Assembly (NCBI GenBank): GCA_015490475.1
Contig: WFXT01000281.1
Location: forward strand, 1 to 22,043
Length of the DNA: 22,043 bases
Direction: 5' to 3'
Source: Bacteroidota bacterium
GTDB lineage: Bacteria; Bacteroidota; Bacteroidia; JAADEI01
Position numbers and translations under genes: made by a program. Numbering within the stretch: position 1 is the first letter of the stretch; every line of letters starts with the position of its first letter. The notes beneath the pieces are model-generated. The model saw only the letters and a list, made by a program, of their open reading frames with translations, was not told the origin of the DNA and did not search any database. Positions 1 to 7,210 of this stretch are shown here, one piece after another.

Positions 1-152
1 CGTGTAGAGTCCCCAATCTGTGTGCCAATCTTTGAAAATGGACATAAATAATGGTTTTAGGCAAATTTAGGGATTGCAATCCCTAAATTTGCCTAAAACC
101 ATTATTTATGTCCATTTTCAAAGATTGGCACACAGATTGGGGACTCTACACG
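1..152. repeat. Perfect 152-bp palindrome at window edge
   Basis: Bases 1-76 are the exact reverse complement of bases 77-152, with no spacer; the centre reads GGGATTGCAATCCC. The right arm contains the pncB leader and its first 15 codons. The left arm is therefore a mirror copy whose start codon would be at 43-45 on the minus strand. The perfect match ends exactly at base 1, so it may extend beyond the window. A perfect foldback that duplicates coding sequence at a sequence end most often comes from an assembly or amplification chimera. A hairpin chromosome end or a real inverted duplication would look the same. Confidence 0.95.
84..91 (+). promoter_or_regulatory. Putative Bacteroidota -7 box for pncB
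   Basis: TAAATTTG matches the TAnnTTTG -7 consensus of Bacteroidota promoters and lies 16 nt before the pncB ATG. The region where a -33 element would sit falls in the left arm of the palindrome, so it may not be the true upstream sequence and cannot be assessed. Confidence 0.35.
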
Positions 153-1532
153 GACCTTTATGAATTAACAATGGCACAGGGCTATTTCCTGCTTGGGCGA
201 CACGAGGAACATGCAGTGTTTGAATATTTTTTCAGGAAAGCGCCCTTTGGTGGAGGCTTCGTCATCTTTGCAGGATTATATGAACTTTTGAATGCTTTAA
301 GCAATATGAGATTTTCCGAGAATGCTCTTGAATATTTGAAGGCACAAGGGTTTAGAGAGAAATTTTTAGACTACCTTCGGAATTTTGAATTTCAAGGCAA
401 GATATATGCTTTTCCCGAGGGGAGTGTTGTTTTTCCCTATGAACCGGTTGTTCGCGTTGAAGGACCATTAGCCCACCTGCAAATTATTGAAAGCGTTCTT
501 TTGAACATTCTCAATTATGCGTCGTTGATTGCCACTAAGGCAATGAGAATGCGTATTGTAGCGGGAGAAGGGGTTGTGCTTGCCGATTTTGGTATGCGGA
601 GGGCTCATGGGTTGGCTTCTTTGCTTGCCGCCTATGCCAGTTACATAGGAGGATTCAATGCAACAAGCAATGTGCTGGCAGGGAAAATGTACAACATTCC
701 AGTAATAGGAACGATGGCACATTCGTGGATACAAAGTTTTGACAGTGAAGAGGAAGCTTTTGAACACTTCGCCGAAATGTATGGAGAAAAAACCGTGTTC
801 TTAGTTGACACATACGATACGCTTAATTCTGGGATACCCAACGCAATTAAGGTTGCTAAAAAGTTTGAAAAAAAAGGAGTCAAAATCAGGGGCATAAGGC
901 TTGATAGTGGAGATTTTGTAGAACTAAGTAAAAAAGCAAGGCAAACGCTTGATTCTGCAGGACTGAATTATATGAAGATTATAGTTTCTAATCACGTGGA
1001 CGAGTATCTAATAGAAAGACTAAAGAGAGAAGATGCCCCTATTGATGGTTATGGAGTGGGAACCAGATTGGTAACTGCCTATGACCAACCAGCACTGGAT
1101 GGAGTTTATAAATTGGTAGAAATAAATGGAAAACCAAGGATAAAAATTTCCAATGAACCGGAGAAAGTAGTTCTTCCAATGGCTAAAACTGTTTTCAGAG
1201 CAATAGATAAATCAACAGGAAAGTTTGCCTTTGACCTTGTAGTTCCGGCAGACAGCAAAGGTTTACCTGACAGTGCCATCGCCTTCTATAGTCCACAACA
1301 GGAAACCATTGACATTGACAAAAGTAAATATGAAGTAATCAAAATGTTACAACCATTTGAGGTAAAAGATAAATTAGAGAGCTTCTCTATAGAAACAATC
1401 AGGGAAAGAACTAGAGAACACATTAACAGACTCCCAGAGTCTCTGAAAGAACTAAAAGTGCAAACTTCTTATAAAGTGTTTTTTGCTAATGAAATAATTA
1501 CTGAATTTGAGAAACTAAAACAACAGGTGTAA
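108..1532 (+). CDS. pncB: Nicotinate phosphoribosyltransferase
   Basis: This cytosolic enzyme joins nicotinate to phosphoribosyl pyrophosphate, giving nicotinate mononucleotide in the Preiss-Handler NAD salvage route. The 474-residue length fits the family. The N-terminus carries the family signature GLYTDLYELTMAQ (residues 12-24). Further conserved blocks are DFGMRRAHG (160-168), GTMAHSW with the conserved His205, RLDSGD (264-269) and the phosphate-binding GVGTRLV (317-323). The ATG at 108 is the only start that keeps the N-terminal signature. pncA follows 31 bp downstream on the same strand and makes the nicotinate substrate, so the two probably form one transcript. The first 45 bases lie within the edge palindrome, but the reading frame is intact. 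Confidence 0.96.
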   Translation: MSIFKDWHTDWGLYTDLYELTMAQGYFLLGRHEEHAVFEYFFRKAPFGGGFVIFAGLYELLNALSNMRFSENALEYLKAQGFREKFLDYLRNFEFQGKIYAFPEGSVVFPYEPVVRVEGPLAHLQIIESVLLNILNYASLIATKAMRMRIVAGEGVVLADFGMRRAHGLASLLAAYASYIGGFNATSNVLAGKMYNIPVIGTMAHSWIQSFDSEEEAFEHFAEMYGEKTVFLVDTYDTLNSGIPNAIKVAKKFEKKGVKIRGIRLDSGDFVELSKKARQTLDSAGLNYMKIIVSNHVDEYLIERLKREDAPIDGYGVGTRLVTAYDQPALDGVYKLVEINGKPRIKISNEPEKVVLPMAKTVFRAIDKSTGKFAFDLVVPADSKGLPDSAIAFYSPQQETIDIDKSKYEVIKMLQPFEVKDKLESFSIETIRERTREHINRLPESLKELKVQTSYKVFFANEIITEFEKLKQQV

Positions 1533-1563
1533 TCGTTATCATAAACAGGAAAACAAAGAAGCG

Positions 1564-2139
1564 ATGGGAAAAAAAGCGCTCTTCATAGTTGATGTACAAA
1601 AAGATTTCTGTCCGGGAGGTGCCCTTCCTGTTCCAGAAGGGGACAAGGTTGTTCCCGTAATTAACAAATTGATGGAACATTTTGAATATGTACTGGCATC
1701 AAAGGATTGGCATCCGCCTAAAACCAAACATTTTGAAAAGTGGCCCGTACATTGTGTCCAAGGCACCGAAGGAGCCGAATTCTGTGATGGCTTAAACACA
1801 GAGAAAATTACACAGGTTTTCCTGAAGGGAACAAGCACAGAAGACGACGGGTATTCCGCTTTTGAAGCCACAAATATCAATTTGGAGGAATATCTACGCC
1901 AACACGATATAGACCATTTATATGTGACGGGGTTGGCTACAGACTATTGCGTTCGCGCTACTACCCTTGACGCACTCAAAAAAGGCTTTAAAGTAACTGT
2001 TGTTTCTGATGCCGTCCGGGGAGTTGATGTTAATCCGGGAGATGTCCAACGTGCTATTAAAGAAATGAAACAGGCAGGGGCCGAATTCAAAACTTCAGAC
2101 GAAGTAATTCAGGAATTAGCAGAAGCAGAACATGTCTGA
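1564..2139 (+). CDS. pncA: Nicotinamidase (pyrazinamidase family)
   Basis: Hydrolyses nicotinamide to nicotinate and ammonia, the step that feeds PncB. It is a 191-residue isochorismatase-fold protein with every expected active-site residue: catalytic Asp10 (VDVQKDF), Lys88 (FLKGT) and Cys129 (TDYCV). The metal-binding set is Asp48, His50, His56 and His63, in KDWHPPKTKHF and WPVHC. The VTGLATDYCV segment carries the conserved cis-peptide region next to the nucleophile. The gene lies 31 bp after pncB. Its stop overlaps the start of a possible 35-codon membrane ORF (ATGTCTGA). By homology it would also hydrolyse pyrazinamide. Confidence 0.96.
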   Translation: MGKKALFIVDVQKDFCPGGALPVPEGDKVVPVINKLMEHFEYVLASKDWHPPKTKHFEKWPVHCVQGTEGAEFCDGLNTEKITQVFLKGTSTEDDGYSAFEATNINLEEYLRQHDIDHLYVTGLATDYCVRATTLDALKKGFKVTVVSDAVRGVDVNPGDVQRAIKEMKQAGAEFKTSDEVIQELAEAEHV

Positions 2140-2239
2140 CAAATACTATGAATATGTAACACTGTTTCTTATGCTACATTACTTCTGGATTTTAGTGATG
2201 TTAATCTTGGGCTACTTTTTCATTGAGGACGATTGGTAG
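2132..2239 (+). CDS. Possible 35-residue single-helix membrane protein
   Basis: An ATG overlapping the last 8 bases of pncA opens a 35-codon frame ending in TAG. The product has a polar N-terminus (MSDKYYEYV), a hydrophobic and aromatic stretch over residues 9-31 that is long enough to span a membrane, and an acidic end (EDDW). I recognise no family. The overlap with pncA would allow translational coupling. The last 28 bases run antisense to the end of the protease gene at 2212. A chance ORF this short is common; the helix-shaped composition and the gene overlap are the only positive evidence. Confidence 0.4.
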   Translation: MSDKYYEYVTLFLMLHYFWILVMLILGYFFIEDDW

Positions 2240-3720
2240 TGTGGGACTAACACTTTTTTGCCATTGATAATAGCAATATAAGGAGCAGGATAATATCTTA
2301 GTTGAGAAGGAGTAATAATTTTCCCATCTAACGATATAACAGTGTAATTATTGTGAGAATCGGTTTCTTGGTGTGGTATTGGAACGCTCACTATTGTGGT
2401 ATCAGCAGATATTGACATTTGAACAAGAAGGTTCATGTTGATGATTCCGTTAGTTTGAGTTGGTCTTGAATCTGCGTATCGTGTAATGCCTTTCATTATG
2501 AATCTTTTAATCAGCAATGATGTGTTTGAAGGATTTTGCCAATAATCATTGTATATACTGTCAGGAATTAGAGACAGAACGATTGGAACCATTGAAGAGA
2601 CCTGAGGAGCAGCGAAGGAAGTGCCACTACTATAGCTATATGAGTTGCCTGTCCATGTGCTATATATCCCAGTCCCGGGAGCTGCTACGTCAATGTGCGT
2701 TTTGCCATAAGCACCGGCAAGCGAGCCATTCTGGTCAGTGGCAGTAACACTTATTAACCATCTGGAAGGACAGGTCGTTGGCATGTCCCCCACAGAGTCA
2801 ACATTCACAATATTATTGCTTGTCGCAGCAACGTTCAAAATACCCAACTTACCAAGAGAATCATATATCTGACACCATAACGGATAATCAGACGGCGACG
2901 CACCATCTATGCCCATTGATAAGTTGGTGGCAACAATCGGTAAACCTACAGTGCCATTTGATGTGTCCCACATTAAACGCATAGTGTAAACATAGTCGTA
3001 GGCTTGGATAATACGACTTAATAAGACACTGTCATTATATGGATTACCCACTACTATTGGGAATATTCTTGCAATATTCAGAGGAGGCGAAGCAACCCCA
3101 ATTCCATTATCTGTTATTGCACCTGATGTTCCTGCAACCATAGTACCGTGCCAGTGTGAACTTACTATAGGAGAATTTGTCTCAAAGTTCCATCCACGAA
3201 AGTCATCAACAAAACCATTACTATCATTATCTATACCATCAAGTGTGTCTTTAAAATTAAGTGCATACAGTATGTCTTCGTGCAAAGTGTCAAAACCTGC
3301 ATCAATAATGGCTATAACAAACGTATCAGGACGCATTCTTGGTTGCATTACATTCCATGCAGTGGTTGCCTTAATAGCATATTGCATATCCTGTAAATGC
3401 CACTGGTTATTTAGTTCCGGATCATTGCTATTACGAAGGTCAACTTTAACGTCAGGAGACAATGCCTGAATAAAGTCAAAACTCTGCAAAGCCCGAATGA
3501 TGGACGCTCGAGAAAAAGAAGATTCACGCAGAGTAATCTTATAAATATTGAATGATTTGCCAATTTTCTTAACTTCAAAGGAATCAGAGAATGTGTTTTT
3601 AAACGCATTAATATGCTCTTGTGTTAGAGGATGTTCAGTCCATATTAGCCATGAATTCTGTCCCACAGAAATTGAAAGACTATGAACTACAAAAGCAAGT
3701 AAGAATATGAACCGGCTCAT
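2212..3720 (-). CDS. Secreted subtilisin-like serine protease (S8 family)
   Basis: A 502-residue exported S8 peptidase. Residues 1-20 form a signal peptide (hydrophobic FIFLLAFVVHSL). The catalytic triad is complete: Asp140 in IAIIDAGFD, His191 in HWHGTMVAG and Ser368 in SGTSFAAP; the oxyanion-hole Asn is in the ATSNN segment (299-303). DGIDNDSNGFVDDFRGWNF (161-179) is the acidic, probably Ca-binding insert common in Bacteroidota S8 proteases. The region before the catalytic domain (about 21-110) resembles a propeptide. The last 60 residues (YTVISLDGK then AIINGKK) faintly recall a type IX secretion sorting domain, but this is weak. The gene follows lolA by 18 bp and is probably the last gene of the ftsK-lolA transcript. 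Its substrate is unknown. Confidence 0.9.
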   Translation of the reverse strand: MSRFIFLLAFVVHSLSISVGQNSWLIWTEHPLTQEHINAFKNTFSDSFEVKKIGKSFNIYKITLRESSFSRASIIRALQSFDFIQALSPDVKVDLRNSNDPELNNQWHLQDMQYAIKATTAWNVMQPRMRPDTFVIAIIDAGFDTLHEDILYALNFKDTLDGIDNDSNGFVDDFRGWNFETNSPIVSSHWHGTMVAGTSGAITDNGIGVASPPLNIARIFPIVVGNPYNDSVLLSRIIQAYDYVYTMRLMWDTSNGTVGLPIVATNLSMGIDGASPSDYPLWCQIYDSLGKLGILNVAATSNNIVNVDSVGDMPTTCPSRWLISVTATDQNGSLAGAYGKTHIDVAAPGTGIYSTWTGNSYSYSSGTSFAAPQVSSMVPIVLSLIPDSIYNDYWQNPSNTSLLIKRFIMKGITRYADSRPTQTNGIINMNLLVQMSISADTTIVSVPIPHQETDSHNNYTVISLDGKIITPSQLRYYPAPYIAIINGKKVLVPHYQSSSMKK

Positions 3721-3738
3721 ATAGATATTAACGAAAAA

Positions 3739-4500
3739 CTACCGTAAATCAGTTACCTGAATACCCGGATATGCAGTAGTATCAAAGGTAAAGAGAACGT
3801 TAGGGATGGGAGCGTTGGGAATGAATGATATTATATCCAGAGCATAGCGAACGCCTGATTTTTCAAACACTATAGCCCGCCTTATCTCATAAGTTTTGGT
3901 ATCTATGTAGAGCCTAATCTTGGAAAATGACTTGTTTTTATCAATGGGAGTAAGGTCAATAACATAAGTCGTATATTCCTTTAATTTCTTGGTACCGAGA
4001 AGAGCATATATGTATTCATCGCCAAAATCCGAAAACAGGTCTCTGGGCTTGAACATTTGATTTTCAGGGTCTTCTTCAGTTATCTGAACTTCATTAGTCT
4101 CTTTGATATATGTCCACACGGTTTTGCCATCAGAAACTACAAGTTGGTCCCCAAAGTCTAATCTATACTTATCCCCATTAACATAGAGTGTTCCTTCTTT
4201 TATTTCATCATCATCTGTTTCCGGCATGTCCAATTTCAACCTGAATTTAACCTGAAAGCTTTTAAGTTTGCTAAATTTTTTGCTTGTCTTTTCAAGGATT
4301 TTCCTTGCTTCCGGGTCTGAAGCCTGTTGCGCCATTTCCTTAGTGGGTCTCACAGGGTGAGGTCCCCTCTTCAATTTAGGTTGTTCAGTTTGCTTAGTTT
4401 GAGACGCCTTTTGATTTTGCTGAATATTTTGAGCAGACTGCCCTGACATTATCCAACCACTAAAAAATAAACTTACAATAATCACCAAACTTTTCTTCAT
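3739..4500 (-). CDS. lolA: LolA-like outer-membrane lipoprotein carrier
   Basis: A periplasmic carrier that would take lipoproteins released from the inner membrane to the outer membrane. I chose the start that gives a clean signal peptide (MKKSLVIIVSLFF); an ATG at 4515 would add five residues. Counting from the chosen start, a Gln/Lys-rich low-complexity stretch follows (about residues 24-60). The LolA fold comes next: the helix ILEKTSKKFSKLKSFQVKF, then strands with GTLYVNGDKYRLDF, VVSDGKTVWTY and IRLYIDTKTYEIRRAIVFE. This is the usual Bacteroidota form, which commonly lies directly after ftsK, as here (11-26 bp, depending on the start used). Sequence similarity in LolA is low, so the call rests on fold pattern, size and context. 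Confidence 0.85.
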   Translation of the reverse strand: MKKSLVIIVSLFFSGWIMSGQSAQNIQQNQKASQTKQTEQPKLKRGPHPVRPTKEMAQQASDPEARKILEKTSKKFSKLKSFQVKFRLKLDMPETDDDEIKEGTLYVNGDKYRLDFGDQLVVSDGKTVWTYIKETNEVQITEEDPENQMFKPRDLFSDFGDEYIYALLGTKKLKEYTTYVIDLTPIDKNKSFSKIRLYIDTKTYEIRRAIVFEKSGVRYALDIISFIPNAPIPNVLFTFDTTAYPGIQVTDLR

Positions 4501-4526
4501 TGCAATTCCTTTCATGACAAAGATAT

Positions 4527-4754
4527 TTAAGTTTCACTTGTTTGAAGTTGATGCAAAAGTTGTGCCACTTCATCTCTATTCCTCACCAAAATTTCCCTTG
4601 GCTTACTACCTCTTGCCTTTCCAACTATTCCCGCTGCTTCAAGCTGGTCAATTATTTTTGCTGCCCGTGGAAAGCCTATAGAAAACGCACGTTGAATAGA
4701 TGTTGCAGAAGCATATTCCTGTTCTATTAACCACAATGCTACATCTTCCAACAA
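4527..4754 (-). CDS. ftsK: FtsK gamma (DNA-recognition) domain, detached by an in-frame stop
   Basis: These 75 residues are a typical FtsK gamma winged helix: LEDVALWLIEQEYASA, then SIGFPRAAKIIDQLEAAGIV with the Arg-Ala-Ala recognition helix, then GSKPREILV. In FtsK this domain reads the polar KOPS/SRS sites and activates XerCD at dif. It is in the same frame as the motor gene upstream and is separated only by the TAA at 4800-4802; the codons from 4799 onward continue without another stop (EPSAQKETKIKKLDP). The start at 4754 is a TTG and is only the first possible one, so independent translation is uncertain. Explanations are a real nonsense mutation, a sequencing error, readthrough, or two separate proteins. 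Confidence 0.8.
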   Translation of the reverse strand: MLEDVALWLIEQEYASATSIQRAFSIGFPRAAKIIDQLEAAGIVGKARGSKPREILVRNRDEVAQLLHQLQTSET

Positions 4755-4799
4755 GGGGTCAAGTTTCTTGATTTTTGTTTCCTTTTGAGCTGACGGTTC

Positions 4800-6842
4800 T
4801 TAATATTCAGGCAATAAGTAAGGCTGTGGAAATCCTTCCTGTTGCTCAATGAACGAGACCACCTTTTCCACTTCATCTGTTTCTATGAGGGGCGCCTGCA
4901 AACGAACCACTTCGCTACCCATAGCAAAAAGTAAATCACCCTTGCCAACCAGTCGCTCTGCCCCTTTCATATCCAGAATGGTTCTGGAGTCCACCTGTTG
5001 CGGAACCTTGAATGCAATACGAGCAGGAAAGTTTGCTTTGATATTACCTGTGATAATGTTGGTAGCGGGACGTTGCGTGGCTATAATAAGATGAATGCCC
5101 ACGGCGCGTGCCTTCTGTGCCAGCCTCAATATAGGATGTTCCACTTCCTTACCCGCCGTCATTATAAAATCCGCATATTCGTCAATAACGAGCACAATAA
5201 AGGGCAGATAACGATGAATGGATGGGTCCAGTTCACCATTTAAATACTTTTCGTTGTATTCCTTAACATTTCTAACATGAGCATCTTTTAGGAGGTCATA
5301 ACGTTGGTCCATTTCAACACACAGGGCATTCAGAGTGTATATAACCTTGTCTGTCTCCGTAATTATTGGTTCATCTTGGTCGGGAATCATTGCCAGAAAA
5401 TGATTCTGCAAGCCTTCATATAGAGACAATTCAACTTTTTTAGGGTCAACAAGAACTAACTTAAGGTCTGCAGGATGAAGTCTGTATAACAGAGAAACCA
5501 GTATGGCATTAAGCATTACCGATTTACCCTGTCCTGTTGCACCGGCGATAAGAAGATGTGGCATTTTAGCAAGGTCAGCAACAAACACTTCGTTGGCTAT
5601 TGTTTTTCCAAGAATTATGGGCAGATCGCCTTTGAAAGTACGAAAAGTCTTTGAACCAAGAACTTCACGCATGCCCACTATACGCCTGTGTTTGTTGGGA
5701 ACTTCTATACCTATTGTTCCACGTCCCGGCATAGGGGCAATGATGCGGACGCCCAGAGCTTCAAGGCTCAAGGCAAGGTCTTCTTCCAATTGCTTTATTT
5801 TGGAAATACGTATTCCGGGAGCAGGGACAATTTCATATAACGTTACGGTTGGTCCAACAGTAGCCTTGATCTTGCTTATCTCAATCTTGAAGGACCGTAA
5901 TACTTCAACAATTCGTTGTTTGTTGTGTTCCAATTCATCTCTGTCTATGGCAAGGTCTTCGGGACGCTCTTTGAGTAGTTCAAGTGGCGGAAATCTATAA
6001 TTGGGAAGCAAAGTCCTTGGATGATGAACAGGCTTTAGTGTTCCTGTCGTGTTTACCTCTTCCTGATGTGTTTTAATTTCAATATCTGTATTCTCTACAG
6101 ATTCTTCTATCGTGCTACCATTATCTTCTGGTTTATTTACAACTATCGTAAAATCATCTTCATCTGTTATATCATCAGAAGTTGACGGGTCAACACTTAC
6201 AACCTCATTTTCGCTTTTAATTGAAGCCTCATCATTGAAGATTTCCTGTGATTCCTTTTCAACCTTGCTATCTGTAACCTTTTGGGAACGCCTAAGTTTT
6301 TGAATCAATTTGACTATGCGTCCATGCAAACCTGTCGCATAGACATACATCCCCAAAGAGCCAAGAATTAATATTGGAACACCTACTACACCGATGAAGC
6401 CTTCAAGCCAGTGATACACAGAACGCCCAACAAAACCAGCAAAAGGTAAATCAGTTATCCCACTTCTTTCTATCCACACACCAACAAGAGAAAGAAACCA
6501 TAGCCAGAATATTAAATGTAACTCTATATTCCATCTGTCCTTTTTGATAAGAGAAAGTTTTCGTGCTACAAACAAGCCAAGAATTAAGGGAATAAGCGGA
6601 GCAGAGATACCAAATCCTCTTTCCACCAGTATATGTGCTATGTAAGCGCCGAATCTGCCAAGATGATTATGTGCCCTATGTTCACTGAACAGATAGCCCG
6701 AAGGGTCTTGTAAGATAGCACTCTGGTCTTTGTAGCCCACTATCCAAAAAGACACAGTGGAAATAAATGCAAGCAATAAGAAAAACAGCAATAGGTAGGC
6801 TAAACGACGCCCCCATTTACGAATCAATTCCTTGCGCTTCAT
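4800..6842 (-). CDS. ftsK: DNA translocase FtsK, membrane and motor domains
   Basis: A septum-located, ATP-driven DNA pump that clears the chromosome terminus during division. The first 680 residues hold four membrane helices (about 13-36, 68-93, 106-124 and 147-170). A variable acidic linker follows (about 190-275). The alpha/beta motor comes next, with KATVGPTVTLYEI (326-338), Walker A GATGQGKS (434-441), Walker B VLVIDE (550-555) and ATQRPATNIITGNIKANFP (588-606). The frame stops at TAA right after YLLPEY, where the normal protein continues into the gamma domain. That domain is encoded in frame just downstream (4527-4799). Read through, the protein would be about 771 residues, near the family norm. 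Truncated, it should lose sequence-directed translocation and XerCD activation. Confidence 0.95.
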   Translation of the reverse strand: MKRKELIRKWGRRLAYLLLFFLLLAFISTVSFWIVGYKDQSAILQDPSGYLFSEHRAHNHLGRFGAYIAHILVERGFGISAPLIPLILGLFVARKLSLIKKDRWNIELHLIFWLWFLSLVGVWIERSGITDLPFAGFVGRSVYHWLEGFIGVVGVPILILGSLGMYVYATGLHGRIVKLIQKLRRSQKVTDSKVEKESQEIFNDEASIKSENEVVSVDPSTSDDITDEDDFTIVVNKPEDNGSTIEESVENTDIEIKTHQEEVNTTGTLKPVHHPRTLLPNYRFPPLELLKERPEDLAIDRDELEHNKQRIVEVLRSFKIEISKIKATVGPTVTLYEIVPAPGIRISKIKQLEEDLALSLEALGVRIIAPMPGRGTIGIEVPNKHRRIVGMREVLGSKTFRTFKGDLPIILGKTIANEVFVADLAKMPHLLIAGATGQGKSVMLNAILVSLLYRLHPADLKLVLVDPKKVELSLYEGLQNHFLAMIPDQDEPIITETDKVIYTLNALCVEMDQRYDLLKDAHVRNVKEYNEKYLNGELDPSIHRYLPFIVLVIDEYADFIMTAGKEVEHPILRLAQKARAVGIHLIIATQRPATNIITGNIKANFPARIAFKVPQQVDSRTILDMKGAERLVGKGDLLFAMGSEVVRLQAPLIETDEVEKVVSFIEQQEGFPQPYLLPEY

Positions 6843-6856
6843 GACTTATGATAAAA

Positions 6857-6885
6857 CGAAAATAGCAATATCTGACTGTATGAAA
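6857..6885 (-). promoter_or_regulatory. Putative Bacteroidota promoter for ftsK
   Basis: On the minus strand, TTTC (6885-6882) is followed after 17 nt by TATTTTCG (6864-6857). This differs from the TAnnTTTG -7 box at one position. It lies 14 nt before the ftsK ATG, in the otherwise empty 105-bp gap between thx and ftsK. The match is short and imperfect. Confidence 0.3.
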
Positions 6886-6947
6886 AAAGACGATATATGC
6901 CCTGCGACCGAAAAATTGAAAAGTGAGTAGAGAAAAACTCTGAAAAC

Positions 6948-7133
6948 TTACTGCCTTGCCAGTAATTCTTTTTGTTCTTCTGTCAAGCCTTCAAATAGTT
7001 TCTCACCTTCTTTACGGAGACGCTCATAATAGTTTTGAAGCCCTTGGACGTTTTGCTTTCTGCGTGGTCTATATTTACCATAGGACCCAGCGAAAATCTT
7101 TCCACGCCTTGTTTTCCTGTCACCCTTTCCCAT
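6948..7133 (-). CDS. Small ribosomal protein bTHX with long C-terminal tail
   Basis: The N-terminus, MGKGDRKTRRGKIFAGSYGK followed by YRPRRK, is the signature of the 30S protein THX. In Thermus this short basic peptide sits in the head of the small subunit and stabilises rRNA contacts. I take the start at 7133 because it gives the canonical MGKGD end; the frame opens upstream at 7172 but those 13 residues do not belong to the family. From about residue 27 the protein continues for some 35 residues as a charged, probably helical tail (NYYERLRKEG, then LTEEQKELL). The best known THX proteins are much shorter. It is transcribed divergently from purK. Confidence 0.88.
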   Translation of the reverse strand: MGKGDRKTRRGKIFAGSYGKYRPRRKQNVQGLQNYYERLRKEGEKLFEGLTEEQKELLARQ

Positions 7134-7197
7134 TGGTATTGCTTTTCGTTGTTCAAGGAAACGAAATAGCACACAATTAGAGTTCCATTTTTGTATT

Positions 7198-7205
7198 TAG
7201 TTTTG
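7198..7205 (+). promoter_or_regulatory. Putative -7 box, purK operon (possibly leaderless)
   Basis: TAGTTTTG matches TAnnTTTG exactly and ends 5 nt before the purK ATG at 7211. If it is used, transcription would begin at or within a few bases of the start codon, giving a leaderless message. I see no convincing -33 element at the right distance. Confidence 0.3.
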
Positions 7206-7210
7206 ACGAT

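Noticed and set aside
468..767. Minus-strand open frame inside pncB
   Set aside because: It lies wholly within a well-supported gene and has no family features; an antisense shadow.
5503..6000. Long plus-strand open frame (165 codons) inside ftsK
   Set aside because: Ser/Arg/Pro-rich composition without domain features; it is opposite the conserved FtsK motor sequence and is a shadow.
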